A stretch of 43,805 nt of DNA, taken from positions 1 to 43,805 of the forward strand of contig NZ_AYSJ01000012.1 in the NCBI RefSeq assembly GCF_000517265.1. Reading direction: 5' to 3'. Positions within the stretch are counted from its first letter, which is position 1. The number at the start of each line of letters is the position of its first letter. The notes beneath the pieces were generated by a model. It ran no database searches, had not been told where the DNA came from, and saw only the letters and a program-made list of their open reading frames with translations. This DNA is from Photorhabdus khanii NC19 (lineage in GTDB: Bacteria > Pseudomonadota > Gammaproteobacteria > Enterobacterales > Enterobacteriaceae). Positions 14,133-23,858 of this stretch are shown one piece after another. Position numbers and translations under genes: made by a program.

Positions 14133-14393
14133 TTATACCTGCTCTTTGTTTTTGCTCTCAGATGATTCAGATTGAGCGGCAGATTGCTTTTCAGCAATGT
14201 TTTTAGTCTCAAAATCAGCATCATTACTGGTTTTCTGAGCTTGCTGAGGCGGATTATCATCCCCTATCGCTTTTTTAAAACCTTTAATAGATGCTCCCAG
14301 ATCAGACCCCAGAGTACGGAGTTTGTTTGTGCCGAATAACAGTACTACGATGACAGCAATGATGAGTAATTGCCAAATACTTATACCGCCCAT
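14133..14393 (-). CDS. tatA: Sec-independent protein translocase TatA
   Basis: TatA oligomerises to form the Tat translocation pathway. The 86-aa protein begins [21 protein letters not shown], one membrane helix, followed by [22 protein letters not shown], the amphipathic helix with the conserved Phe-Gly hinge and Phe-Lys. The C-terminal tail is hydrophilic and variable. It is the first gene of the tatABC operon; a short 83-bp gap separates it from the ubiB end, so it may have its own promoter or be read through from ubiB. Confidence 0.96.
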   Translation of the reverse strand: MGGISIWQLLIIAVIVVLLFGTNKLRTLGSDLGASIKGFKKAIGDDNPPQQAQKTSNDADFETKNIAEKQSAAQSESSESKNKEQV

Positions 14394-14476
14394 TCTGGTT
14401 TACCTCTTTAACAGGGATTATCATTGATAGCTCATTATACGACGAACTATATATTCGAAAATACCGAAGACAAATT

Positions 14477-16117
14477 TTACTTTGTTTTACTTAACTCACA
14501 CCAGCCAAACAGCCATGAGACGACACCCGCGCCCATAAACAACCAAGGAATATTGACTAAGCCAGACAACAAAAACAAACTCCCACAAAGAAACAATGTC
14601 GCACCAACACCGAGCAAATACTGCGACTGTCGCTGTTTTGTCTGCTGCCCTTTTAACTGATCTGATAGCTTCTCAATGTTGGCTTGCAAATGTTTATGCT
14701 GTTGAAGACTGTCATACACTAATTCAGGTAGTTCCGGCAACTTTTCTGCCCAATAAGGTGCTTTTTCTTTCAGCGCCCGAATAATAGCCGGCAATCCAAC
14801 CTGACTATGTAACCACTCCTCCAGAAAGGGTTTTGCTGTTTTCCACAAATCAAGCTGTGGATAGAGCTGTCGTCCTAACCCTTCTACATACAAAAGCGTT
14901 TTTTGCAGAAGCACTAACTGAGGCTGCACTGCCATATGAAAACGGCGGGCAGTATTAAATAGATTCAGAAGAACATGACCAAACGAAATTTCCGCCAGTG
15001 GCTTCTCAAATATTGGCTCACAAACTGTACGGATTGCAAATTCAAAGTCTTCGACATTAGTATCACTGGGAACCCAACCTGAATCCACATGAAGTTCAGC
15101 AACTTTCCGGTAATCACGATTAAAGAAAGCGATAAAATTTTCCGCCAGATAACGTTTATCATCTTTATTAAGCGAACCAACAATACCGTAATCAATACCA
15201 ATATAAAACGGATCTTCAGGATGCTCATAACTGATAAAGATATTTCCCGGATGCATATCCGCATGGAAAAAACTGTCACGGAAGACTTGAGTAAAAAAGA
15301 CCTGTACTCCCCGTTCAGCCAGCAATTTCATATTGGTATTCTGCGCTTCCAGTGCTTCAATATCAGAAACCGGAATACCATAAACTCGTTCCATCACCAA
15401 AACATTTTCACGGCAATAATCAGAATAAATTTCCGGTACATAAAGCATTGAGCTATTTTCGAAATTACGGCGAAGCTGAATTGCATTAGCGGCTTCACGC
15501 AGTAAATTCAGCTCATCAATCAACGTCTTTTCGTATTCCCGCACCACTTCACGAGGGCGTAAACGACGCCCATCAGGCAACAGCATCGGTACCCAATTAG
15601 CCAGGCGATACATTAACCGAATATCCGCTTTGATAACCGGCAGAATATCAGGGCGGATGACTTTGATAACAATTTCCTGACCGTTCTCTTTTAACCGGGC
15701 AGTATGTACCTGCGCAATTGAAGCAGAGGCCAAAGCTATAGGTTCAAAATCATCAAACCAAGTTTCCAGCGGCCCCCCTAAAGAAGCTTCAATATATTGA
15801 CGAGCCAAAGCACCGTCGAAAGAGGCAACCCGGTCTTGCAACAATGCCAGTTGATCAGCTATTGCCGGAGGAAAAAGATCACGCCGTGTTGAAAGCATCT
15901 GTCCAAATTTAATCCAGACAGGCCCTAACTCCTGTAAGGCAAGTCTCAGCCTCTCTCCAAGCGATTTATCTTTATGTCTATTCGGGATCCAAAACAACAA
16001 ATAACGTCCAAAACGAAGAGGCCAAGTCAAACGAATTCGAGGAATCAGCTCATCCAATCCGTAAGAAAGAAAAACCCGTATGATCAAATAAAGGCGCCTT
16101 AATTCACCTGGAGTCAT
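14477..16117 (-). CDS. ubiB: Ubiquinone biosynthesis protein kinase-like UbiB
   Basis: UbiB is an ABC1/ADCK-family atypical kinase-like ATPase needed for ubiquinone synthesis, associated with the inner membrane. The 546-aa length equals that of E. coli UbiB. The KxGQ signature appears in [17 protein letters not shown]. Further family marks are [11 protein letters not shown] and [10 protein letters not shown], the catalytic-loop segment. Two hydrophobic helices at the C-terminus (about 500-540) would anchor it. Its start overlaps the ubiJ end by 14 bp, so ubiE-ubiJ-ubiB are translationally linked, as in E. coli. Confidence 0.96.
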   Translation of the reverse strand: MTPGELRRLYLIIRVFLSYGLDELIPRIRLTWPLRFGRYLLFWIPNRHKDKSLGERLRLALQELGPVWIKFGQMLSTRRDLFPPAIADQLALLQDRVASFDGALARQYIEASLGGPLETWFDDFEPIALASASIAQVHTARLKENGQEIVIKVIRPDILPVIKADIRLMYRLANWVPMLLPDGRRLRPREVVREYEKTLIDELNLLREAANAIQLRRNFENSSMLYVPEIYSDYCRENVLVMERVYGIPVSDIEALEAQNTNMKLLAERGVQVFFTQVFRDSFFHADMHPGNIFISYEHPEDPFYIGIDYGIVGSLNKDDKRYLAENFIAFFNRDYRKVAELHVDSGWVPSDTNVEDFEFAIRTVCEPIFEKPLAEISFGHVLLNLFNTARRFHMAVQPQLVLLQKTLLYVEGLGRQLYPQLDLWKTAKPFLEEWLHSQVGLPAIIRALKEKAPYWAEKLPELPELVYDSLQQHKHLQANIEKLSDQLKGQQTKQRQSQYLLGVGATLFLCGSLFLLSGLVNIPWLFMGAGVVSWLFGWCELSKTK

Positions 16118-16754
16118 ATTTTTCCTCTAATACTGCCAATCGTTGTTCTATTTGACTGATATCTTTAGTCAACACGCTGACTTCTTCGCTGAAATAAGCC
16201 ACTTCAAGCGCATTTGGCACCAGTTTCCATTCTTCCGTTAATGTTTCCACCAGATAATTTTTCTGACATTCTATTGAGCCGGAAACAAACTGAAATCCCT
16301 TTTTAATGGCCTGGCTGATACCTTCAGCAGCGATATCCCCGAGATAAGGGGAAAGATAATGAGCCAAATCCCATTCAACCATATCCAACAAAGCAGACCA
16401 TTGCTGAACAACCTGCATATCCCCTTCAATAACCATTTCACCACTATTGAGCAACCTGGAAATTTGTTGTCGATCTCGTAGCTTAAGCAAAGCAGCAAAG
16501 TTAGTTTTAACGGTGCAATCGGCCGCTTCAGCCCATTGACTTAATACATCCACTTGTTTTTCACTGAATACTAATGTGAGTGGTGTATTCATTTCTTCCA
16601 GTTCAATCGACAAAACTTTGCCCACCAGCCGCATACGTGCAGGTCGTAATACTGGTTCGCGGTACAACAAGTGGTTCAACGATCTTTCCATCACTGCGGT
16701 TAAAACCGGCATAAGTGTGGAATTAATGGCTGTACTCAGTGATGGTTTTTCCAT
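16104..16754 (-). CDS. ubiJ: Ubiquinone biosynthesis accessory factor UbiJ
   Basis: UbiJ is an SCP2-like lipid-binding protein of the cytoplasmic ubiquinone-synthesis complex and works with UbiK. Family blocks include [41 protein letters not shown] and [14 protein letters not shown]. The start is uncertain: ATG at 16754 gives 216 aa, close to E. coli (201 aa), and lies just after the ubiE stop. A longer in-frame reading begins within ubiE, and a later Met (MPVLTA) would match the E. coli N-terminus more tightly. The C-terminal coiled coil is typical. Confidence 0.9.
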   Translation of the reverse strand: MEKPSLSTAINSTLMPVLTAVMERSLNHLLYREPVLRPARMRLVGKVLSIELEEMNTPLTLVFSEKQVDVLSQWAEAADCTVKTNFAALLKLRDRQQISRLLNSGEMVIEGDMQVVQQWSALLDMVEWDLAHYLSPYLGDIAAEGISQAIKKGFQFVSGSIECQKNYLVETLTEEWKLVPNALEVAYFSEEVSVLTKDISQIEQRLAVLEEKYDSR

Positions 16755-16755
16755 C

Positions 16756-17511
16756 TCAGAATTTAAAACCTCTGTGTAGTGCAACAATACCGCCGGTCAT
16801 ATTGGTATAAGTCACCTGTTCAAAACCAGCATTTTCCATCATGGTTTTAAGTGTTTCCTGATCAGGATGCATACGGATGGATTCCGCCAGGTAACGGTAA
16901 CTATCAGCATCCTGCACAAAAACCTGACCAATTTTTGGCAGTACATGGAAAGAGTATGCATCATAAGCTTTGCTTAATGGTGCGAGCAACGGTTTAGAGA
17001 ACTCAAGCACCAATAAGCGCCCGCCCGGTTTCAAAACCCGAAACATAGAACGCAGAGCTTTTTCTTTTTCAGTTACATTACGCAAGCCGAAAGAGATAGT
17101 GATGCAATTAAAATAGTTATCAGGAAAAGGCAACGCTTCCGCATTAGCCTGCACATAGCTGACATTACCAACAATACCGGTATCACGTAATTTCTCACGC
17201 CCAACCTTCAACATAGACTCATTGATATCAGCAAGAACAACTTGACCCTTTTCACCAACTATACGGGAAAACTTAGCTGCCAGATCTCCGGTACCACCAG
17301 CTAAATCAAGGACTCTCTGGCATCGGCGAACACCACTGGCATTAATAGCCATACGTTTCCAAATACGATGGACGCCAAACGACATCAAATCATTCATTAA
17401 ATCGTATTTTGCCGCAACGGAATGAAATACTTCGGCTACCATACCTTCTTTTTCATCTTTGGCTACGGTGCGGAAACCAAAATGTGTGGTTTGTTTCGTT
17501 TGGTCTACCAT
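16756..17511 (-). CDS. ubiE: Ubiquinone/menaquinone biosynthesis C-methyltransferase UbiE
   Basis: UbiE transfers a methyl group from S-adenosylmethionine to the ring of both ubiquinone and menaquinone precursors. From the ATG at 17511 the protein is 251 aa and starts [13 protein letters not shown], collinear with the E. coli enzyme; a TTG eight codons upstream is unlikely. The SAM-binding loop is [35 protein letters not shown] and the C-terminal [12 protein letters not shown] are also family marks. HemG in this window uses menaquinone, so the two are functionally linked. Confidence 0.96.
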   Translation of the reverse strand: MVDQTKQTTHFGFRTVAKDEKEGMVAEVFHSVAAKYDLMNDLMSFGVHRIWKRMAINASGVRRCQRVLDLAGGTGDLAAKFSRIVGEKGQVVLADINESMLKVGREKLRDTGIVGNVSYVQANAEALPFPDNYFNCITISFGLRNVTEKEKALRSMFRVLKPGGRLLVLEFSKPLLAPLSKAYDAYSFHVLPKIGQVFVQDADSYRYLAESIRMHPDQETLKTMMENAGFEQVTYTNMTGGIVALHRGFKF

Positions 17512-17584
17512 GTTATTTGCCCGTTTTTTATTCAAACTGTTATAAAAAGTGTATCAGCCTTTCAGATAAAACCCTATCCTGACG

Positions 17585-18940
17585 TTAATCATTATCACAG
17601 GATGGTTGGTTGGCCTTATTAGCCAATTCGGGATCAATAGAACGTTTCACCGCTACCCCTAACTTACGAAACCCCTCAGCCTGGCTTATCAGATTACCAC
17701 GTCCTTCAGTAAGCTTGTTCATTGCCAACCGATAATTAAACTGAGCTTTATCCAGGCTTTGCCCTAAGCCTTGCATATCATCAACAAACAAACGCATCTT
17801 ATCGTACATACGGGATGCCTTATCCGCGATTAAACGCGCATTCTGGCTTTGATATTCATAGCGCCACAAGTTATTGATAGTACGCACAGCAACTAATAAT
17901 GTTGATGGACTAACCAGCATAATATTGTGTTTAAGTGCCTCATCAAGCAGCTCAGGTGCCCTGTTGAGGGCAACCAAATAAGCAGGTTCAACCGGAATAA
18001 ACATCAGTACATAATCCAACGATTTCAACCCAGGCAACTGCTGGTAATCTTTGCGGCTCAAACCACGGATATGACCTTTAATTGAGCTGATATGTTCCTG
18101 AAGGGCTGATTCCCGCTGGTGCTGATCTTCACTATTAAAATAACGCTCATAAGCGACCAGCGACATTTTGGCATCAATCACCACATCTTTCCCTTGCGGC
18201 AAATGAACAATAACATCGGGTTGGAAGCGGCTGTTACCCTCTGCCTTGATATTCACCTGAGTGCGAAATTCATGTCCTTCCCGTAAACCAGAAGCTTCCA
18301 GAATACGAGCCAGCACCACTTCCCCCCAATCTCCCTGAATTTTGTTGTCACCTTTAAGTGCATTAGTCAGATTGACTGCTTCTTTCGCCATTTGAACATT
18401 CAGTTGCTGCAAGTTACGGATTTCGTGTGCAAGAGTATGCCGTTCACGGGCTTCCTGACCAAAACTCTCCTGTACCTGACAGCGAAAACTATCAAGTTGT
18501 TCACGAAATGGAGCCAGAAGACTATTAAGGCTCTGGCGATTTTGCTCATCGGTACGACGCCCCGTTTGTTCAAAAATACGGTTAGCCAGGTTTTCAAATT
18601 GGGTATTCAGGCGTAGTTCACTGTTGATCAATAACCGCTGTTTCTCTTCGGCAGCAAGCCGGCTCTCTTCCAGACGTGTAATCACTTCCCGCAACTCAGA
18701 TTCTTGCGCGTTATTGACTTCTCTCTGAGCCCGTAATTCTTGGTTCAGTTGCTCACATTCAACCCGCCAATAAACAGACTGCTCAAGTTTTTCATTGGCA
18801 ACTGCAAGCTGACTACTCAGTTCCCGTAACTCCAGTTCCTGCTGCTGAATACGTTGATGAATGAAGAGCCAGACCAGAGCCCCACCGCCCAACAGGCCAC
18901 CAAGAACGCCAATCAACGTATACAACAACTGGATATCCAC
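17585..18940 (-). CDS. rmuC: DNA recombination protein RmuC
   Basis: RmuC limits recombination between short inverted repeats; its exact activity is not proven, and the domain is related to restriction-enzyme-like folds. The 451-aa protein begins with a single hydrophobic N-terminal helix (about 5-28). A long coiled coil of Glu/Gln/Arg (30-190) follows, then the RmuC domain with GDWGEVVLARILEASGL, FQPDVIVHLPQGKDVVIDAKMSL and YVLMFIPVEPAYL. The DVIV...VIDAK arrangement fits a nuclease-like site. It precedes ubiE on the same strand, as in E. coli. Confidence 0.95.
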   Translation of the reverse strand: MDIQLLYTLIGVLGGLLGGGALVWLFIHQRIQQQELELRELSSQLAVANEKLEQSVYWRVECEQLNQELRAQREVNNAQESELREVITRLEESRLAAEEKQRLLINSELRLNTQFENLANRIFEQTGRRTDEQNRQSLNSLLAPFREQLDSFRCQVQESFGQEARERHTLAHEIRNLQQLNVQMAKEAVNLTNALKGDNKIQGDWGEVVLARILEASGLREGHEFRTQVNIKAEGNSRFQPDVIVHLPQGKDVVIDAKMSLVAYERYFNSEDQHQRESALQEHISSIKGHIRGLSRKDYQQLPGLKSLDYVLMFIPVEPAYLVALNRAPELLDEALKHNIMLVSPSTLLVAVRTINNLWRYEYQSQNARLIADKASRMYDKMRLFVDDMQGLGQSLDKAQFNYRLAMNKLTEGRGNLISQAEGFRKLGVAVKRSIDPELANKANQPSCDND

Positions 18941-19045
18941 CTATATTTCCTCTGTTACATTCTTCGACCAGCTAAGTTAAATTAACACTGTATAGATGTC
19001 CAGATTGATTTACACCGGTGGCTCAGTCTGCGAAGCGGCTCTCAA

Positions 19046-19582
19046 TTAACTTATCCATTGAGCTAACCATTGCAAACCAAAAGCACCCGGAGCTAATACC
19101 CCAAAAGACCAGATAAGTGCGGAACAGATATTGGCAACCTGGAAGTAACGCAACGGCATGGTACAAATACCTGCCACCAATGGCACAATTGCACGGAATG
19201 GCCCAAAAAACCGACCAAGGAAAATGCTCCAAATACCCCAGCGCTCAAAGAAATTATGCGCTCGTGTCAGCAATTGTGGTTTGCGGGAAATCGGCCAGAT
19301 TTTGCCAACATCACCTTTAAAATGCGCACCGGCGATATAGGATACCCAATCACCCAAAAAAGCCCCTACCGCTGCTGCCAACCAAATTGACCAGAAATTA
19401 AGGCCACTTTCACCTATTAATGCACCTAATCCAAGCAATATGATCGTTGCAGGCAATAACAAAGAGAAAAAAGCCAAAGATTCACCAAAAGCAAGCAAGA
19501 AAACAATCGGCATAATCCAAGTATCGTGTGCTTTAACAAAAGCGATTACCAATTCAACTATTTCATGAAGGCTCAAATTCAA
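19046..19582 (-). CDS. DedA family (VTT domain) membrane protein
   Basis: DedA-family proteins are inner-membrane proteins with a re-entrant loop, implicated in membrane homeostasis, undecaprenyl-phosphate or lipid flipping, and peptide resistance. The protein is hydrophobic throughout. It carries the early acidic GESLAFFSLLLPA segment and the late signature FLGRFFGPFRAIVPLVAG, with the conserved Arg, Pro and Gly residues. No ATG is available at the N-terminus: TTG at 19582 gives 178 aa, and TTG at 19576 has the better spacing to AGGA. E. coli has no gene here between udp and rmuC. Confidence 0.82.
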   Translation of the reverse strand: MNLSLHEIVELVIAFVKAHDTWIMPIVFLLAFGESLAFFSLLLPATIILLGLGALIGESGLNFWSIWLAAAVGAFLGDWVSYIAGAHFKGDVGKIWPISRKPQLLTRAHNFFERWGIWSIFLGRFFGPFRAIVPLVAGICTMPLRYFQVANICSALIWSFGVLAPGAFGLQWLAQWIS

Positions 19583-19650
19583 ATTCCTGTATTGATTAAT
19601 ACCACACTCAATTTAACCACTGTTGTATTAACCAGAATTAAACCAACTTC

Positions 19651-20433
19651 TTATTCAAGGAAATAACCTTGTAATTTCTGACGGGCAGAAAAATCAAGGC
19701 CAAGATCTTTCTCCAGCCATACATCTACACTGCCATAATTCTGGTTAATACTGTTTAGTGCCGCCATTAAAAACTCTTCTCTGACGGAATAGACATAAGC
19801 GAATTTCTCAACCATATCATCACTCATGGTTTTCGCGTGTTCATTTAACAAATATTCACGGTAAGGTGCCAGCGTGGCCTTCGTCACCAAATAATCTTCC
19901 ATTACCGTATCTAAATCGGCCCCAAGAGCAAACAACACCAGTGCAGAACCCACACCCGTTCTGTCTTTACCTACCGCACAATGTTGTACTATCCCGCCCT
20001 TTTCCGGCTGTTGCAGCAACTTAACTAATATCTTATAGGCCTCATTTTTCAAAGGCAGTAATTTATAAAGACGGAACATAAATGACTGAGGATCAAATTG
20101 TTCCAACATCTCTGATGTCAATTTTTCCAGATTCGCATTCACTTCCTTGGATAATGGATTGGCAGGAGCATGATGATAATTAGCCCCATTCCATACCTGA
20201 TCAGGCTTATCTTCTATTTCACCTATGTCACGATAATCTATGATTTGAAAGAGGTTTTTATTTGTCAGGAAAGATTGGTCTTTTTCTGTTAAACGATCCA
20301 AAGCACCAGAGCGAAAAAGTAAACCTGATTTAATTTTCCCACCACTGGCTACCATTTTACCGCCTAAATCACGAAAATTAATCCCGCCATGAAGGGGAAG
20401 TACTGATGGATGCAATAAAGATGTAGTAATCAT
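19651..20433 (-). CDS. Tyrosine/lipid phosphatase (PF13350-type)
   Basis: The active-site loop HCAVGKDRTG (residues 151-160, nucleophile Cys152) is the P-loop of atypical Cys-based phosphatases such as Listeria LipA and mycobacterial PtpB, which act on phosphotyrosine and phosphoinositides. Upstream lie NFRDLGG (19-25) and a general-acid candidate in DYRD (67-70), both typical of PF13350. I chose ATG 20433 (260 aa), which has AAGAG nearby; an upstream extension is unlikely. No signal peptide is seen, so it is predicted to be cytoplasmic. It lies between udp and the DedA gene. Substrate is unknown. Confidence 0.82.
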   Translation of the reverse strand: MITTSLLHPSVLPLHGGINFRDLGGKMVASGGKIKSGLLFRSGALDRLTEKDQSFLTNKNLFQIIDYRDIGEIEDKPDQVWNGANYHHAPANPLSKEVNANLEKLTSEMLEQFDPQSFMFRLYKLLPLKNEAYKILVKLLQQPEKGGIVQHCAVGKDRTGVGSALVLFALGADLDTVMEDYLVTKATLAPYREYLLNEHAKTMSDDMVEKFAYVYSVREEFLMAALNSINQNYGSVDVWLEKDLGLDFSARQKLQGYFLE

Positions 20434-20527
20434 GATGACTCTTAATGAGTTGTAAATTTCAAAAACATTAACAGATTTCTGTTTAAAAGAAGAGTGAGCC
20501 GGAATACTCCGGCCCAAAAAGTATTAT

Positions 20528-21283
20528 TTACAACAAACGGCGAGCAGCTTCGACTATGATCCCCAATGCGTTACTTTCTGTTTTCTTAAGTAGCTCAACA
20601 TCAGGAATTTCCTGCTGAGTACGGTTAACAATGACACCGGCAACCATACCTGCACGCAGCCCCTGGCTTGCACACATAGTCAACAAAGTTGCAGATTCCA
20701 TTTCATAGTTCATGACGCCCATCGCCTGCCATTCAGCCATGGAACCTTTAAAACGGCTCACAACACGGCCGGAATAGGTATCGTAGCGTTCCTGACCAGG
20801 ATAGAAAGTATCGGAAGAGGCCGTTACACCCACATGTGTCGTTACACCGGAATCTTTTGCGGCTTCATACAGTGCAGTGGTACAGTCAAAATCGGCAACC
20901 GCCGGGAATTCCATTGGAGCAAAATGCAAGCTGGCACCATCCAAACGAACAGCAGCCGTGGTTACCAGCACATCTCCAACATTGATATTTTCCTGGATTG
21001 CACCTGTTGTCCCAATACGCAAGAAAGTACGAACCCCCAATTGTGCTAATTCTTCAACAGCGATGGAAGTTGATGGGCCACCAATTCCCGTGGAACATAT
21101 AATAACCGCTTTACCATCAATTTCTGCACGCCACGACGTGAACTCACGCAAAGAAGCAAGATGAACTGGGTTATCCATCAATCTTGCAATTTTTTCTACA
21201 CGTTTCGGATCGCCTGGAACAATAGCTAAAGTTGCGCCTTGCAGGTCGCTTTTGGTCAGACCTAAGTGAAATACATCAGACAT
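20528..21283 (-). CDS. udp: Uridine phosphorylase Udp
   Basis: Udp splits uridine with phosphate into uracil and ribose-1-phosphate in nucleoside salvage. The 251-aa protein is close to E. coli (253). Family blocks include [24 protein letters not shown] (phosphate-binding GDP), [30 protein letters not shown] and [14 protein letters not shown]. It has the two CRP boxes typical of the E. coli gene upstream. In E. coli udp is followed directly by rmuC; here the phosphatase and DedA genes intervene. Confidence 0.96.
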   Translation of the reverse strand: MSDVFHLGLTKSDLQGATLAIVPGDPKRVEKIARLMDNPVHLASLREFTSWRAEIDGKAVIICSTGIGGPSTSIAVEELAQLGVRTFLRIGTTGAIQENINVGDVLVTTAAVRLDGASLHFAPMEFPAVADFDCTTALYEAAKDSGVTTHVGVTASSDTFYPGQERYDTYSGRVVSRFKGSMAEWQAMGVMNYEMESATLLTMCASQGLRAGMVAGVIVNRTQQEIPDVELLKKTESNALGIIVEAARRLL

Positions 21284-21331
21284 ATCAGACTCCTCAAAGG
21301 GAAAAATTTATAACGAAATTAGTTGAAATCT

Positions 21332-21374
21332 ACTGTATTGAGCATTTAGACATCTTTTAGTGATAAATATCACT
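21332..21374 (-). promoter_or_regulatory. udp promoter with proximal CRP site
   Basis: The sequence at 21359-21374 is AGTGA-N6-TCACT, a symmetric CRP box centred at 21366.5. TACAGT on the minus strand (21332-21337) fits a -10 that would place +1 near 21325, so the CRP site would be centred at about -41.5 (class II activation). This is the same geometry as E. coli udp. Confidence 0.72.
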
Positions 21375-21410
21375 TCAAAGTAAGATAAAAAAGAAAAACG
21401 TACATTATTT

Positions 21411-21426
21411 TGTGATGTAAGTCACA
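21411..21426 (-). promoter_or_regulatory. Distal CRP site upstream of udp
   Basis: TGTGATGTAAGTCACA is a perfect TGTGA-N6-TCACA CRP box, centred 52 bp from the proximal box. In E. coli udp the two CRP sites are likewise 52 bp apart with CytR binding between them. CytR control is inferred from spacing; no CytR recognition sequence was verified. Confidence 0.8.
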
Positions 21427-21980
21427 AAATAATCATAAAATGAGTAAAAATAAGCGAACTATTATAAAGACAAAAATTAACATATGACTAAATAGCAATC
21501 ACAAACGCAAAAATAAAGAACCGGGCATTTCCTTTCTGCCATAAGCTAAACTGAATACGCTCATATTATGTAACAAACAGCCAATTATTTAATTATATTT
21601 ATGATTTTAATAATGGCGGGAACAAAATATATCCAAATGGCTAACCCGATTTATTGATTGTCAAGACAAAAAACAAATGACTATCTCATCGAAATTTTCT
21701 ATCCAGAGAATCGATAGCAATAAATATTAACAAGCAACAGCACAATAATAAAAATTACTTTCACAATAACTTTATCCTATGAAAAATATATTTAAAAATT
21801 ACCTGTATTTTATCCAAAAAAATTAAGAATAAAATTTTATTTCTTATCTTTCACCATATTCTCTTTATATTCTCAACAAAAATAAAACAATTACCAAATA
21901 TAAATATCACCGTCACCCTTTAATAGGGTACATATTGTTTAAACATATTAGAACCTTTCCATCATACAGGAGTACTACCT
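21427..21980. other. AT-rich spacer between udp and pcp
   Basis: A 554-bp AT-rich stretch separates the udp regulatory region from pcp. I see no supported gene, tRNA or repeat. The pcp promoter must lie near 21920-21960, with AGGAG before the pcp ATG, but the -35 and -10 boxes are not distinct. Confidence 0.5.
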
Positions 21981-22637
21981 ATGGCAACACAGAAAACAGT
22001 TTTGATTACCGGTTTTGAGCCTTTTGACGATGAAAAGATTAATCCATCATGGGAAGCAGTCAAGCAGTTACAAGGGCGTGAATTGTGTGGAGCCCGCATA
22101 GAAGCACGCCAGCTTCCATGCGTATTCAACGTCTCCCTGACTTACTTATATGCTGCTATTGATAACGTCCAACCTGACTTGGTAATTGCCGTAGGACAGG
22201 CGGGCGGTAGACCAAATATCACAGTGGAACGCGTGGCGATTAATATCAACGATGCACGTATTCCTGATAATCAAGGTAACCAGCCTATCAATACGCCAAT
22301 CGTAGCAACCGGTCCCGCCGCCTATTTTGCTACGTTACCCATCAATGCAATGGTCAAAGGTTTACATGAAGCAGGACTCCCAGCTTCAATTTCACAGACC
22401 GCAGGTACTTTCGTCTGCAATCATGTCATGTATGGCTTGCTGCATCATCTGACGTACACCAATCCTAAAATACGTGGGGGTTTTATCCATATCCCTTATC
22501 TGCCTGAGCAGGCAGTGCGGTACTCTGGCACACCGAGTATGGCACTGGAAACAGTAATAACAGCACTGGAAATCGCCATTGATGAAGCATTAAAAAACAG
22601 TGAGGATATCGCCATCAGTGGAGGTGCAACTCATTAA
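21981..22637 (+). CDS. pcp: Pyroglutamyl peptidase I (pyrrolidone-carboxylate peptidase)
   Basis: Pcp removes N-terminal pyroglutamate from peptides and is a cytoplasmic cysteine peptidase of family C15. The 218-aa protein starts [20 protein letters not shown], the family signature. The catalytic triad is Glu83 in [12 protein letters not shown], Cys146 in [12 protein letters not shown] and His170 in [17 protein letters not shown] lies eight bases before the ATG. It is a single-gene unit between udp and the ERIC element; a partial in-frame Met is not needed. E. coli lacks a gene at this place. Confidence 0.95.
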   Translation: MATQKTVLITGFEPFDDEKINPSWEAVKQLQGRELCGARIEARQLPCVFNVSLTYLYAAIDNVQPDLVIAVGQAGGRPNITVERVAININDARIPDNQGNQPINTPIVATGPAAYFATLPINAMVKGLHEAGLPASISQTAGTFVCNHVMYGLLHHLTYTNPKIRGGFIHIPYLPEQAVRYSGTPSMALETVITALEIAIDEALKNSEDIAISGGATH

Positions 22638-22681
22638 TTTGATATTCTGTTCACGCAGTTAAAAGTTCTCCACAAAAGTGA

Positions 22682-22749
22682 CAGGCACAGAGAAATACGA
22701 TCTACTGGATAATGTTAACCAAATAGCAAAGACAATCCTCTCTGTGCTT
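22682..22749. repeat. Inverted-repeat unit downstream of pcp
   Basis: GCACAGAGA (22685-22693) and TCTCTGTGC (22739-22747) are perfect 9-bp inverted arms separated by 45 bp; extending to 12 bp gives 11 matches. The unit ends 21 bp before the ERIC element. It could be a long-loop RNA stem or a very small mobile remnant; no target duplication is obvious. Confidence 0.45.
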
Positions 22750-22770
22750 GCACAATGTCCGTATGTAACT

Positions 22771-22897
22771 TATACCCTTCATCTTTCAAGTTGCTGCTTT
22801 GTTGGCTGCTTTCACTCACCCCAGTCACATAGTTATCTATGCTCCTGGGGATTTGTTCACTTACCGCCGCGCTGCGGCTCGAAATCTATTAGGTATA
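22771..22897. repeat. ERIC element (enterobacterial repetitive intergenic consensus)
   Basis: The 127-bp unit has TATACC and GGTATA at its ends, and the canonical length of full ERIC elements. It contains the ERIC landmarks CACTCACCCCAGTCAC and ATGCTCCTGGGGATT at its centre, matching the regions targeted by standard ERIC primers. ERICs are non-coding, imperfect palindromes found in transcribed intergenic DNA of enterics, and are common in Photorhabdus and Yersinia. It lies between pcp and the convergent dioxygenase gene, probably in one or both 3' untranslated regions. Confidence 0.9.
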
Positions 22898-23006
22898 TCA
22901 AGCACTTGATATTTTTTTAAACTATTAATCAATATGCCATTTACATAGGTTACTTTATAATTCCGACTGTTATTATATTGAAATTTAGTTTATTCAACAA
23001 AATCGG

Positions 23007-23858
23007 TCATACCGTATGGGAATATAAATCATCTTTAGTTATAAAATTAGATATATTTTCCAAGTCTACTGACAGAATTATCTCACCTAGTATCCCACGA
23101 TTAATATCAGATTCGTCTATTTTTGTTAATTTTATTTCTGAAAGATGACCACTCATATTTTTAAAATAATTATCCTCATGATTTTTAGTTCTGATTACCC
23201 TCCGTTTTGAATACAGATCATATTTATAGACCTCTGTATTAATTTCTTCAGGAAAATACATTTGACCAACAAAAGCAAAATGCTCTTCTTCATTGATATC
23301 CTTGCTGATCTGTCTAATTGCAATATGAATATGAGTTGCTCTACCAACATAAAACCCTGGATAAATAGTGGTAAAATTGACCACCCCATTTTTATCCGAT
23401 TGTTGAGCCCCTCGTAGAAAAACTTTATCATCAGTTCTGTTGATACCGGATATTTCACCGACTTCAGGTGGTATATCCGGACTTATATAACTCCAACCAG
23501 AATATTTCCCCCGACTATTACAATGCCAAATATCAACAAATAATTTATCAACAGGCTTACATGTTTTCTCATCCATAATAGTTACTTTTAATAAAAAAGG
23601 TATTCCTGCTTCTGAATCAGTAATATCCCGCCTTACAATTTTACTATTCCGAAAATATGGCCCTGATATCTGCTCTGGGGCAAGGGTACACACACCTATT
23701 CCATTTCCATTTCCATTTCCATTCTGTGACGATAATTTTCCTTCCGCACGTGCCAGGCCAATTGGAGCAAGTGCAGCCGTCGCCGTGAGAGCAGCGCTAC
23801 CTTTTAAAAAATCTCTTCGAGAGCTACTTTTCTTACCTTGCAAATTATTAACATCCAT
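23007..23858 (-). CDS. Tat-exported intradiol dioxygenase-like protein
   Basis: The N-terminus has a twin-arginine signal, SSSRRDFLKGSAALTATAAL (11-30), with an Ala-rich cleavage region near 36-40, so export by the Tat system is predicted. The mature part has the intradiol ring-cleavage fold of protocatechuate 3,4-dioxygenase. Predicted Fe(III) ligands are Tyr119 in WHCNSRGKYSGW, Tyr170 in YPGFYVGRATHIHI, and His176 and His178 in the HIH. A short Asn-Gly repeat (about 46-53) lies just after the signal peptide. The substrate is unknown; an aromatic catechol is likely from the family. It stands alone, with no catechol pathway genes visible. Confidence 0.85.
   Translation of the reverse strand: MDVNNLQGKKSSSRRDFLKGSAALTATAALAPIGLARAEGKLSSQNGNGNGNGIGVCTLAPEQISGPYFRNSKIVRRDITDSEAGIPFLLKVTIMDEKTCKPVDKLFVDIWHCNSRGKYSGWSYISPDIPPEVGEISGINRTDDKVFLRGAQQSDKNGVVNFTTIYPGFYVGRATHIHIAIRQISKDINEEEHFAFVGQMYFPEEINTEVYKYDLYSKRRVIRTKNHEDNYFKNMSGHLSEIKLTKIDESDINRGILGEIILSVDLENISNFITKDDLYSHTV
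23701..23724. repeat. Hexanucleotide repeat in the dioxygenase gene
   Basis: CCATTT occurs three times in tandem, followed by CCATTC. Read on the minus strand it encodes Asn-Gly pairs just after the Tat signal. Because the unit is six bases, slippage would change linker length without shifting the frame. Confidence 0.85.

Noticed and set aside
22203-22210. GGCGGTAG, resembling the RfaH ops core
   Set aside because: It lies inside pcp and encodes conserved residues; the following bases differ from the ops pattern, and no long operon follows.
22678-22920. 80-codon reading frame over the ERIC element
   Set aside because: It spans a non-coding repeat and has no protein character.
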